A stretch of DNA of 64,000 bases from Polytrichum commune (taxonomy: Eukaryota; Streptophyta; Polytrichopsida; Polytrichales; Polytrichaceae), in the NCBI GenBank assembly GCA_950295325.1, contig OX485807.1:2112501-2176500 (forward strand), in the 5' to 3' direction. The notes beneath the pieces are model-generated. The model was not told the DNA's origin and made no database searches. It was given only the letters and a program-made list of their open reading frames with translations. This document shows, in pieces, positions 43,841-55,899 of the stretch (its first letter is position 1; every line of letters starts with the position of its first letter). Made by a program: the position numbers and the translations under genes.

Positions 43841-44414
43841 GGGCCGGTTTACACCATGGACCATGAACTCGAGCCATGGAAGATGGCCTTTTTCTATGGT
43901 CCGACTGGACGGTCCAACTCCCATGGTATGGTTTCTTCAAAAAGTTTACAAAGTGTTTGGGCTCCTCACTAGGTGTAAACCGAATGCGGACCAAGAGGAA
44001 TGACCATGCACCAAAAAATGAATGTGTTGATTTTTTTAATATACATTCATTAAGGGTAGTTTTGAAAAGGTAGAAAGTTCAAGTTTGACCATTCTCTTGT
44101 CTTCTCTTGTCTTCGTCTTCTCTTCCCCAAAAAATATTTCATCAATTTTTTTATAACCGCATTGTTTTACCATGGGCTCTTGCCTTTTTTTTATTAGAGC
44201 ACCTCTTTTGCCTCTCCCACCGCAAAACGTGTTGGACCATATTAGTGGATAATGTAGGCCTTAAAATATGTCTTTTGGGGACCTCGAATTCCGTTATCAC
44301 TCTGACATTTTCTCCTTGGTGTAAATTGTAATGGTCCCGAGACAAGCTCAACAACCAATCACAAATTTTACAGGGCCTTGGGACGACTTCATGGTCCATG
44401 ATGCAAACAGCCCC
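43841..44414. mobile_element. Tourist-like MITE family T2, copy 2 (inverted)
   Basis: 574 bp. GGGCCGGTTTACACCATGGA at the left and CCATGATGCAAACAGCCCC at the right are complementary with a few mismatches. TTA flanks both ends (43838-43840 and 44415-44417). Inverted relative to 40863-41424. Confidence 0.85.
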
Positions 44415-44510
44415 TTAGACTATGGCATGTCCCACGCTCAAAGTGATTGTAATGAAATTATTGGCCAAGGTTACATTCACTTATATTTTGAGCTTTCCCA
44501 CTCATAGCCT

Positions 44511-44592
44511 TGCCACACTAAGGCTGGCTGGGCCAGCCAGCCCGTGGCCTCCCATCCAAGGAGGTAGCGGGGATGGCCGGCTCAGTGTGGCA
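44511..44592. repeat. GC-rich 82 bp fold-back
   Basis: The outer arms TGCCACACTAAGGCTGGC and GGCCGGCTCAGTGTGGCA are complementary with a few mismatches. Within the left arm is a perfect palindrome with 10 bp arms, GGCTGGCTGG and CCAGCCAGCC (44522-44542). Confidence 0.7.
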
Positions 44593-47209
44593 GGACACTA
44601 GCAACTGCTCCACCCAAGGTCTAGATGGGGTTGTGGCTGGGAGTTGGTTGCATGCCTGCTTGCAAAAAATTTGATATTAAAAATAATTCCCAAATTCAAA
44701 TTCAAATTCACTTGCCTTTCAAGTACCTGCAAATCCAATACTTGCCCAACCTGCTCGACCGGAAGCAACAGGCATGTGCTCCGGCTTTGTCCCTAGCTCC
44801 TTGGTTGGCCGGTGCCTGCTCCTGGAGGCTCCAAATTGGGAGGATTGGCTGGCTGGGACGCTGGTACCCAAATGTGGCTCTCGGTTGAGGCTGTTCGATT
44901 TTCGATAACCATTTCCTACGAAGTCGGAACTCTGAATTCAATTACAGACTCCTATGCGGCCTTCAGACTATAGTATCGACTCAAGATTCGACTCTGGGAC
45001 TATCAACGGCCAATACAACTTCAATAGCATGGGGATTTAATTTCCACCCTCGCTTTCTGGAAATTACTTTTCCCCTTTACTCCATATGAACTCCATGAAA
45101 TCCTTCTTGTTGAGTTAACGCTAGGAAATCGTCACGGTTGCGATTAAACCATCACCCATTCTCGTATTCTTCCACACTCAAGGGACAGAGCTTCACACTC
45201 TAGCATGTGGACTTAACTTGAGCTTCTCCGATCCGGTCGATAGTCTTTCCCTCGACAATATCACACAATTCAGAGCTTCACATCGTGATCAAGCTATGGC
45301 TTTCATCGATCCCTCTTATGACAATTCAGATAATCGCTTACAAGACTAATGCGCATAAACCATTCTTAATCTCATGAGACTGCTTGCCATAATCACACTT
45401 CGATCTGTACACATCAAATGGTCACACATAAGCACAAACACAAAAAACTTATCCTCTCATCATCAAAGGCTTCACACCTTTACTGACTTGTTCTAGGCTA
45501 GAGCATGTGCGTCACTCATCTAAAAATCATTCGTTTTCTCACACAATTTTTCGCTCATTGGGAGTGATAATTGTCAAACATGGACCTGATGCGTAACATA
45601 CGATTGATCATGCACAACTCGCAAACTAAACTATTACTCGAACCTTCAATTGAATGAAGCCACTCTCTTCCCGAAAGTCACACAAATAGCCAAACTTTCA
45701 TATAGAATGAGTTGACACAATCCGGTATAACTCATAAAAGACAATCTTGTAGAAAGTAAGGACTTCACACCTTGTAGATTTGACTATATTATGGTGCTTG
45801 GACAATTTGACATTGTAAAAAGTCCACTCTCTTCATGAGAGGGGTTCCTACTTCATGTAGCTTTTTGAATCTACACTTGTATGTAGAGGGGAGAGGAGGG
45901 AAGAAATTATAGCTCAAGAGGCACACCTTCCGATATCCAAATGCACAAATTCACTTGCTATTTTCCACATGTCTACAACTTGATTGCATAATCCTCTCCT
46001 AACCCTTGTCAACAATCTTAAATACTAATCTCCTAGCTACTAACCTCATTTCAACTTAGTGATTACTAATTCTGATATATTTTTTTGTTTTTTTTTCCTT
46101 TTTTCATAAATTCAGAGCTTGGATGAAGTTTTTTAGGCAAAAAAAAAAAGTAGGATGATTGCAAGACTATGTACTAAGCACTCGGTCTATATCACCTCAA
46201 TTCCACATAGAAGATGCACTTTTTTTCAAAAAAAAATACCACCTCCAAAAAGAACTTGTGATTCAAAGATTTATTGTAAAAGACATGAACAAATTTTAGC
46301 AAGCATTTAAAGGATGAGGAGGTTTGAAGAGAAAATGTGTTAGTTACAAATTTTTGGAGCTTGATTTTGCAATGAATACATTTAATATGTGAAGTTGTGT
46401 TCATGTGCAAAAACTTGCAAAATCACACATAATACTACCTCTAGCAATGATTTTGTGATTTGAGGTTCTTTTGCAAAAGACAATGTGAACAAATACATAA
46501 ATACAAGAGGACTACATTATTTTTGGTATTTAGTGTCACTTAATTTTTCAAAGTTACATTATAAACTATAGATCTCATTTTACCAAAAAAAAGTCAAATT
46601 GGTTCGCTGGACACCATAAAAAATATCAATATCTTCATTTGGTAAAAATTTACACTAACAAGAAAATGTTATAGGTATGCGTAACTCCAAATTGTAGGTG
46701 ATACTAAATACCATAAATGGTGTACTGGAGCTTCATCTCTCAGGTTTACATATCCCACATGGATTGTGTGCACTACTCCCACTCTAGTCATATGGGGATT
46801 TTTCTTCCATATCTTGTAAACGATTCAATTTCCATTTTGAACATCTCCTACATGTTGCTTGGGTGTTATTGAACAAGTTCATTTGGATGAAAATTCATGT
46901 TAAAAAGTGTTGAAACTCATTAAACATAATTTCAAAGTGTTGGACTGATTGTTGGCAAATCAATGAATATTCGGCACAGGTGTGTTAGACCGTCTATTTG
47001 CCTATGGTAGGCGCCTCTATCTTATAAAAATTCCAACTATATTGATACAATCTTTAGATTGGTAAGATCTCCAACGATTTTTATTTTGGGAGAAGTGAAA
47101 TGAAATGAATGAAATTGATTTAAAAGTCCAGGACACCAAAAAGGCTAATGTGACTAAAAATACATCATGATGGTTTCAAACCAACTAATTCTCTAGAGTG
47201 GCAGAGTGC
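44593..47209. other. Gene-free stretch
   Basis: A GC-richer part (44700-44900) and then AT-rich sequence. Only short chance frames; no repeat boundary that I can support. Confidence 0.3.
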
Positions 47210-47213
47210 AGTA

Positions 47214-47973
47214 GGGGGCATTCACAGTTGAGGTACTACTTTTGGGACAAAGGACTTAAGGACTATGTCGCATTGATCTTGGTTTTTATCATGATTTACT
47301 ATTATTTGATCAATAAATTTTACATAAATAAGTAGATAGTTCATAAGCTTTATCAAGAAATATTTTTATTATTATTTAATAATCACCCTAAACCCTAAAC
47401 CCTAAACCCTGGGCCACATCAATGGCATTTTTTTGCTATTTAGGTGTGCAGGAGGTCAATTATTTCCTGTTTTGCATCTTAGTACCTTGGTATAAGTGTC
47501 ATGTGTCCGTTCATATAATTTTTTGTCCAATTCTAATACTAGACGTTCCTTTTACGTGTGGCCGTAATTATATGTATTTTTGGCCATGTTTGGTGCCTCG
47601 TGTAAAATTGGGCAATTGGTATTCAATACATACTTGGTTCTATTGGTACACACTTGAACGATGATTGTGAGGAAAAAAATTGGGATCGTTTTGATTGATT
47701 CTTGTTGTCCTTTTCATTCCTTGATCCTAAGGTGAACAATTAAGATAGCACTCCTAAATGTCCTTTAAGGAATCAAAATTATATCTTAGATGACCCTATT
47801 CCTTCTAAATTAACTTTGTCGGTGTACTCAATATGGAGTATGAAATGTAGGTATGATCCAAAATATATATGCTTCACAATACAAATCTAAGCATACCAAG
47901 CATGTGAAGTTATCTAAAAAAGTCCTTAAACCGTTAGACACCCAAAAGTAGTACCTCAACCGTGAATGCCCCC
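47214..47973 (-). mobile_element. M4 element copy 2: ~760 bp, 32 bp TIRs, 4 bp target duplication
   Basis: The ends GGGGGCATTCAC(A/G)GTTGAG then GTACTACTTTTGG match each other at 31 of 32 positions. AGTA flanks both ends (47210-47213 and 47974-47977). It aligns end to end, in reverse, with 38596-39342. It contains a run of telomere-type repeats at 47386-47410. Confidence 0.88.
47386..47410. repeat. Internal plant telomere-type repeat, (CCCTAAA)3 plus CCCT
   Basis: 25 bases of exact CCCTAAA units. At the matching place in M4 copy 1 (near 39162) there is only a single degenerate unit (CCTAGGGTTTAGG), so the run has grown or decayed inside the element. Confidence 0.95.
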
Positions 47974-47977
47974 AGTA

Positions 47978-49649
47978 ACCTCCATGAAATATAGGCCATG
48001 GTCAATGTTAAGCCTTCGTAATTTGACCTTTGAGGGTTGATATGGCGCACACATGAAACATCAAACTAACAACAATCTTTTCATGGGGATTAGTTGCTTA
48101 GCATAGACTAGTTTATCATTGATAGATTAACGTCTTGATCAACCAAAAACCATACACACCCACTTTCCTCAAAACATTACACTCAATATTGTATTTAGTG
48201 TACTCTCCAACTCTATTTGTCTTGCTCAATACTAATAGTAAATTGCTCGTGTAGTGTCACCAACACTGAACGTAAACCTCACATTATTTGTCATTCCTTG
48301 TAAAAACAAATTTGGGCATTACAAATTTATAATGTTACGAAATTGTCACCTACTAAGTGATTTTTTAATCCTTACTTCTATCATCCATAATTATTATTTC
48401 ATCACAAAAATGTTGCAATGTGGAACATACCGCACTTTGTTCCAATAAATTGGCATTTGGATGAACTAAGAGTAACTTTGTTGAGATGACCATACTTGTA
48501 AATTTTATTCATAAGAAGTGTCATTGGAAAAGTTACCACGGTGACATAAAACACCGTATGACACTAAACACAATACTATGGTGTGGCTCTTTTCAATTCC
48601 CGCTAACACTCTTTGTGAGACGTGCGGTAGTGTCACTCTTTGACAACCTCATACATATTGATCCAAGCCGCAAATTTGAGGCGAGTTTATGGAGCACGTC
48701 TCTTGTTAAGGGTGGTATGCTTGGAGAATAGGAGAGGGCAAAAGGGGTCCTATGGTATCGAGTGGGCATGGTTTGTGCACGATGTTGGAGGGTGTTGTAT
48801 GTTGTTAGAGGTGAAGGTTTGGGTTCGGATCCGAATGGCCCATGTCTCCAATATCCATTAATTTAGACTATTAGTGGGGTTTTTGAACTACATTCGTAAC
48901 TGTTGGATTTTGTTAGCATTTTGTAGGGTGGGGAGGAGTGCCAAATTGATTGGGGTCTGGTGGCTTTTGAGGTGGCATTTGTTTAGCATCAGCATGCCGA
49001 GTGTATACGAGAGTGGTGAGGTGTAATTGTTTCATGCATCCATGTGAATCTCCAAAGGGGATGTATAGTTGGTTATGGAGGGCACCCATAGAGGTGGTGT
49101 AGACGCCGTCTTGGAGTCCATCTGTGATGATGGTTAGTTGGATGAGTCATCCTTCATCTTCAGGAGTGTCTACGAGGTTTTTGGTTTTTGGTTTGTTTGT
49201 GTATAGCACCTCCAAGGTCCATGTCATAACAAAATATTAATTCAATGAACCTAATTGCGTTGGTGATTTTTGGGGTGCTGGAAGCAATTATTACGGGCTA
49301 GTTGTCAACTCTATAGTTGTGTTTTTGATACAAAACAATGCAAGAAAGGATAACATACCATAACATTTCTCCTCAAATGAAAATATTGAATAAATGACGT
49401 GGAAGGTCAAAGGATGCTATTTTGAGAATCATGTTGACTTAAAAATTTAAAGGACCATGAAACCATATTTGGGTCATTGCGTATTTTCTATAAGGTCCAC
49501 AAACTTTGTGTTACAAGTAAATAGTGATATACAAAAATTGGGAACTTAGTCTTGTTAGGTTTAACCTTTTGGCCAAAATTTGAAGCATTTGATGGTAATT
49601 CGGTATTTGGTACCTATCAAAAACATGATGTGTAGTGCGAATTTTTTGG
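47978..49649. other. Gene-free stretch with a CACTAAATAT-type repeat copy
   Basis: 48190-48580 is a diverged copy of the repeat at 15975-16340. The remainder has short frames only. Confidence 0.4.
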
Positions 49650-51240
49650 CTATGGCTTAATTTGATTAGCGGCAACAGGCTAGTTAGTAGTAAAATTACT
49701 CACAAAGACATTTTGAAGCTAACTACAGTGTGAATAGCAGGCTATAGGCAGTTACAGGCGGTTTTGCACCCTGTCAGCAGTTACTGAAGCGGGCCGGCCA
49801 TAAGCAGTCTCTCTCTGACGAGAGAGGCGGATCATTTTCAAGTTAAAAATCAGATCACAGCTGTGAGAGCTGAAGGAATAGTGCAGGCGATAGGCTAGGC
49901 ACAGATTGTAGAGGCAAGTCGTAGCTATGGAATCCTGAGAGAGGAGCATAGGCTATAGACAGTAGTTATGTGTTAGGATAATCGGCTAGCCAGGATATAG
50001 CCTGGCAGCTTTGTTAAACTTTACTTGATGGATAATCGAAGTGATGTTTTGTGGAATGTAATGATGTGGAGTGACAGAAAAGTTATATGAAATATGGCCA
50101 AAGTGATACTTATGAGTATAAGTGAGATAAACATGAGTGATAAGTGAAGGATTAGACTATAATCATGAGGAATATCAGAGAGAGTGGCTGCGAATTAAGA
50201 GAATGAGCGAAGAAGAGGAATGATTAAGACAGATGTGGAGATAGAAGTATCATGAGCATGTAACCTAAGTTTGAGAGAGATAGAAGGAGATGATTAAACA
50301 TGATTGTAGCTATAGCCAGGGCTAAACGTAATTGAATTAAGATACCTAATATTAGCCCTTATAGACTGCAGAGCATGTCAGTGAGTCAAAATGGAAACAT
50401 AGAATGACTGTGGAGAGTTGTCATTGAAACCGAGATGATTTACCAGCAGTGAGATCAGAGAGAGAAAGTTGATTATAAGCGGGCTATGTCCTCGAGAGAT
50501 GAAGGGAGTCAGAGAGATTAACTACAGGAGAGTAATATATAGCCGAGGGAGAAAGATGACATTGACTACGGAAGAGTAGAGTACAGTTCCTTGAGAGTGA
50601 AACGCATGCATCCGAGAGAATGTATGAGATTAAGTGTATAGCCAGGTAAGGGCACGTTGACTTGGTCCTATGGCTATATGAATTTAATTATCGTTCGTGA
50701 ATTACAGAGAATACTAGAATGATATAAACAAATCTATATACTATACAGTGATGATTGCAGGCTTGTGACACCAGACTTCTTCCGTGTTAGGAAATGGTGG
50801 CTATAGTCTCGGTACCGGTATTGGATTACCCGTGAGTAAATCTAATTATAGTCTTTCATTGAAAAGCAATACACACATAAGAGAAGAAGTAATTAATCAA
50901 CCCACACATGAGACCATGATAATAAAGAGAGGAAGAAAGGGAGAGATGGCAGTCACAAGATTATAGCGCCCAAAGGGTGAAGACAAAGCATATAGCCTTT
51001 TAACCAAAACCCCACGACTGAATTAAGTCCAAACCTTAGAGTGATAGAGAATTCCCTAAAGATAGGACAGAATCACCCACGACTGAAAGGGCACAAAGGA
51101 ACCATAAGAGTGAAGATTAAGTGGAATGAATAAGGAATAAAGCCAGAATGAACCTAAGATGTTATTGTAATCCTTAATCCAATGTGACATTAACCCTTAT
51201 AGACACTATCTCAGTCTTCCTGGAGACCTTGTTCCCTGGG
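49650..51240. other. Compositionally distinct, purine-rich block with recurrent TATAGCC motifs
   Basis: The plus strand is rich in GAGA and AGAG tracts. TATAGCC or its complement GGCTATA recurs about ten times (for example near 49741, 49950, 50003, 50310, 50536, 50638, 50800 and 50990). No long frame and no TIR or LTR was found. The texture differs from the AT-rich flanks, so it may have a separate origin (for example organellar DNA or a retroelement interior), but I cannot identify it. Confidence 0.45.
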
Positions 51241-52236
51241 TTTTTGTGGTTTTAAGACATAGCAAAAACTTACTACATGATGGCATTTGGCTTTTTGGGA
51301 CATGATTCTGAACAATTTCAATGCATTTTCACATCAAGGCAAGTAAATGTGGACAGGTCCGTGTCCAAAGCAAGCCTAGGGAACCATAATAAAAAAATTC
51401 AAAATTATCATTATTTTTTGGTACGTGAACTAAACTCACATGTGAAGGTTTTGAAGGGCAAGACGTCACCTTCAAAGAAACAATGCGACCAACAAGCTTG
51501 AATTGGCAACACAAAGACAAAAACTAGACTTGGGGACCCCCTAGACTATTCCATCGCTCGGTGGGTGTTCATAGCCTAATCTTGATAGTCAAATTGCCTT
51601 CAAATAGTGGAAGAATAAAACACCAATGCTTTCATTAATGTAATGTATTCAGTATGTGAGGATGATTTGAGAAAAGTCCTAAACTACACACCTACTATAA
51701 CGTTCCTAACATTATTTTTTTGGTTAACTCTACTTCGCTCTACACACGGTCCTTTAGGGGGTTGATATGAAAGACCTACACAAAATGTAAAGTTTGTTAC
51801 TACTCAATTATATATTGCATCCATCATACATATGATTGAAAAGTCAAATTCAACATCTCGACATGCCATAGAACCATGTGTGAGAATGATCCATGAAAAA
51901 CATTCGTAGAAATAATGTTCCAAGGCTCAAAACTAACCCATATAAAACTTACTTTTAAAGATTCTAATAAACGATGTGTATAACTGATGGCTAAACATAT
52001 CAGATATTGCTGCATACAGAGTCTTAGGTTGAACTCGTTCACGCACTTTACTGTATTTGCTCCTTTTTTTCAACTTATTTCATCAATGATGGACACATCA
52101 TTTGAAATGGTAAAAGTATTTAATGGGGTTTTTTTAATTAGTAATAAAAGGGGAAGTTAGCCACAACAAGTTCTCATTTTACTTCTCTGCAAAGCCATGT
52201 CGAGCATAACTTAACTAAACAATGTGAGTATGTTTT
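51241..52236. other. Gene-free stretch
   Basis: No feature supported. Confidence 0.3.
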
Positions 52237-52340
52237 GTGGGCCCTGAGAATATAGCCATGGGATGCACAAATCATGCGCATGAAAACTTAAATTCAGACA
52301 AAGTTTCCAACATCCCATGGTCATATTATGAAGGCCCCAC
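52237..52340. mobile_element. ~104 bp fold-back element, copy 2
   Basis: GTGGGCCCTGAGAATATAGC then CATGGGATG is complemented by CATCCCATGGTCATATTATG and GGCCCCAC. Inverted copy of 40193-40293. It ends 5 bp before T1 copy C. Confidence 0.75.
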
Positions 52341-52345
52341 AATCA

Positions 52346-52860
52346 AGGCCACTTCACACACGAGACTGAGAGCCCCTTACCATTACACTTCAAGCACTCT
52401 CATTGGTGGAAAAGACGGAGCCGGTCCAAGCTCGCTTCACGCTACGCTTGAGGGACCAACGGAGTATGTGAATGCAAGATGATGTAAAGTCTACATGGAT
52501 TCCTACTTGACATCAAATGCCACCTCTCCGTGCTTCATGCTTCATGGTCACTTGGATTATTTTCAAAAACCACCTCTTGGAGGTAGGCTTGACACAAAAC
52601 CAAGAGACCATCATGGCACTCCAAATGATCACCACTGTTGATTTATCCTATTTTTATCATGGGTGAGCACCCGCATGAATAAATATTCATCAAAATAGCA
52701 TTTGGTTGAGGGCCCGGTCACATATGACTTCACACTACACTTGAGGATCCGTGACCACACTACATGATTTTGGAGGTGTCTTGGGATGGCCTTTGGACAC
52801 TTTCTTTTGGTCTCTCACAATTACATGGTCACGGCTCTTGGCACGTGTGTGAAGTGGCCC
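52346..52860. mobile_element. Tourist-like MITE family T1, copy C
   Basis: 515 bp. The ends AGGCCACTTCACACACGAGA and CGTGTGTGAAGTGGCCC are flanked by TCA on both sides (52343-52345 and 52861-52863). The interior is colinear with copy A. Confidence 0.82.
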
Positions 52861-52863
52861 TCA

Positions 52864-53969
52864 GTTATGTTATGAAATTTGTGTGGTCTTGAACTGCATG
52901 TTGGAATAAAATAGAGTTATATATATAAATATTTATATTTATAGGTAAATTTGTGATGGCACATGGAGTTAAACAAAGAAGTGAATTATTATGGACAAGC
53001 CTTGTATGTAAGTTAGGTGGTTCAGTTGGGTCCCACGTGTTGAGTCGAAAGACATTGAATAAGTTAGAACCAATCATTCACTCGATGAAGTGGCCACATG
53101 ACCAAATTATATTTAGGTCATATTTGAAAGTTCATTGCATCCGGTCCTTATGGACAAACAGGTTCACTGTACCTGGTCCAAAGGGGGCAAGGGGAGGTCA
53201 TCCGTAAACATTCATGAATATAAAATCCAACTCATTTGCATAGAAAAATAAAAATAAAATAATCCAATGGTTGTAATACTTTCTTTCATGTCAATGATAT
53301 GAATTCCAAGGTAAGAAAGGCATATCGAAAACCAAGACATAACCTAAGACCAACATTATGTATCATTGTCATATATTTCAAGTCCTCGAATGTATGATTA
53401 CGGTACATAGATTTGCAATGTTGGCTTTAGGTTCGATGTTTGTTTTAGGTATACGCACGAAGGCCTTGTGGATCTGAATTTTTCATGAATTTGTACCCCC
53501 TTTGAACCCAATCTAGATCAATGTACTTGCAATTGTTAAAGGCCTTTGGGTATTGTAATATTGGCAGGTGTCAAGGTAGAGCACATTGACATTTTAGCAT
53601 CAAAGACCAGTGACCCACAACCTAGTGGATGGGATATCCATGGGGAAGCCACCATGTGTGCTATCAATTGGTGGAGGGAGGTTAGTCTTGAATGGTTTCA
53701 AACACTTACCAAAAGGTGCTTCATGGTTCATCTTATTTCATCCAAACCTATAGTTTTCATAATTATGTAATTTGAGTGGGTGTCAATTAATACAAGATTG
53801 TCATGTGGCAAATATTCCACAATGTTTCCTAAAGCAAGAATATATGGTGTGTACATGTTCAAGGGAATCAATTAACAACACTTTGGCAACTCAAAATACA
53901 TTCTCCTTGATTGAAGTTCAACTCTCATTTACCTCATTCGGATATTCTCACAAGTATTAGAAAGGAACC
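52864..53969. other. Gene-free stretch
   Basis: Short frames only, including one at 53546-53770 (74 codons) with no recognisable feature. Confidence 0.3.
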
Positions 53970-55815
53970 ATAATCTCATGCCACCTTCCATGGTTGAATT
54001 CTACAAGAAGATGAATGTGTGCCCCCCCCCCCCTCGAAACAAAGTAATTGTGCATAGCTAGATTTGTGTTTTGATAATGACATGATTGATTTGAGACAAA
54101 GAAAGGAGGAAAATATAGATAAATTAATAATGCTTAGTGTCATGTTGTAGGCTAACTTCAACACCAAGCACCACGTGCCATGTGTGTGTGTGTGTGGGGG
54201 GGTGGTTGTATATCACGTGCAGCCGAGGGCATTATTGCAGGGGGTATTTTGATGGCTCATACTAATTAAATGGACCATTCAATTACCTAATTAAATAATT
54301 TGCAATGTTTAGAGGGTCCATATGATTGCTTGCAAATTGTGAAGGGGGTATTTCTTCAACCCCTAGAATTATTATAATAGATTGAAATAAATTAGAAAAG
54401 TGAAATCCAAAGACTGAAGACAAAGACATTTCTAACAATTTGAGTGTGAAAAATAAGACCAAGTTATCAAGGAATGACATCATGAGACATTGCTTCCAAA
54501 TGGCAATTGCTTTGGATTGATGACCGTAAATTCTAAACTTAATATCTTAAGTTTCAAAAATGTTGTCATTACACACTCAATGGCATAAAAAATACTCCAT
54601 TATCAACATGGAGATGATTTCTTCCACACAATATATTTTATCTACAGAAACCAAATTGGATATGTTATATAGGACCTTATATTAGTTACGATCCAATATG
54701 GCATATTTTGTCCATTATATTTACCTCTAAAAAACTTTCCACTTTTTTTGGGTAAAAATAATACAATACGTCAAATCTTTGGTCATACCATTCCAACTAA
54801 ATTTTTCTAGGTCACCCCCTTGGGACACCAAACCAATAAATCGAGTGGTTGGGACTCATCTTCACCTTGCAAGTGGGGTGGGTTCCATTATCCACCAAAT
54901 CATGTTGGTGTCACCCATTGTGGTCTATCCAACCTATAGGCAGGGTTACCAATTCAACCACTCATCTTAAAAGTTATGGTTATTGAAGAGCTTGGGGAAA
55001 TCTAGAATGGGAAGAACAATAGGTGATAAATCCATCATGAGTACGGCTATTAGAAAGGCGAGAGGAAATTATTGCATACAAATTTACCTATCATTCATCC
55101 AATATAAAAGCCTTGAATTAATATGTATTTGGAAACTAATTTGGAAACTTGATTTGACACCATAATTAGCTTCAAAGAACCCCAAATCTAGTCTAAGCAA
55201 AGTCATTTGAGATGAACCAACCAAAAGCCTATAAGAGGTCAAGTGTTTATGTTGAATGAGAGGTTTGCTCGTATGAGACCATGGGCCCTCTCACCATTAG
55301 AAAGAGTCCACCTCCTTAATAGAGCAGTAGCCTAGGGATGAAGATACTCAAAAAATCATGTTAATGTTGGAATACAAAGCCGATATCCTTTTATTTGAAT
55401 TTCTAGAGCTAATTTATATACTTGAGAACAGGAAGATGGTGCTCGTCAAGGTTTTTGTTTTTAAAAATGATAATGAGCCACATTATTCTTCAGATTTGAT
55501 TCCAAATAAATTTAAGTGTGTGAGGTGCATGCTTAGCATGTTTACAAGGTTGTTGTGGTGGTCAAGCTTCAATGATGGTTCCTATAAGCCTCCTAGGTAG
55601 TAGGGACCATCAGATGGGTCATGTCATATTTTCAAGAAAAATTACAATTGGGTGGCAAACTTTGGAGGGGGTGTTCCATATAGGATCGCATAATAAATGC
55701 CTACAAAATTTCATAATAGTATGAATGGCTAGCATACATAGCCTGAGTTTAAATCCCATGCATGGAACCATGAAAAGTTGTGGGGGATAACTCAGTTGGG
55801 AGAGCAATAAAGAGC
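53970..55815 (+). repeat. Dispersed repeat ending in the tRNA pair, copy 3
   Basis: Diverged copy of 24130-25830. At its 3' end, 55690-55767 is a tRNA-Glu-like remnant with an internal deletion, followed after 12 nt by the 5' third of a tRNA-Phe-like sequence at 55780 (TGGGGGATAACTCAGTTGGG, then AGAGC), after which homology stops. Confidence 0.7.
55780..55806 (+). pseudogene. tRNA-Phe-like 5' fragment
   Basis: GGGGGATAACTCAGTTGGGA and AGAGC match the acceptor and D arm of the intact tRNA-Phe at 25678. The anticodon and T arms are absent. Confidence 0.75.
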
Positions 55816-55899
55816 TCTCTGTTTTGTGCTCTATGTGCACACTTGCAATCCACACTTAGTCTCTCTGCATGAAGGTTCATTAGTCCTCAAATGCCATAG

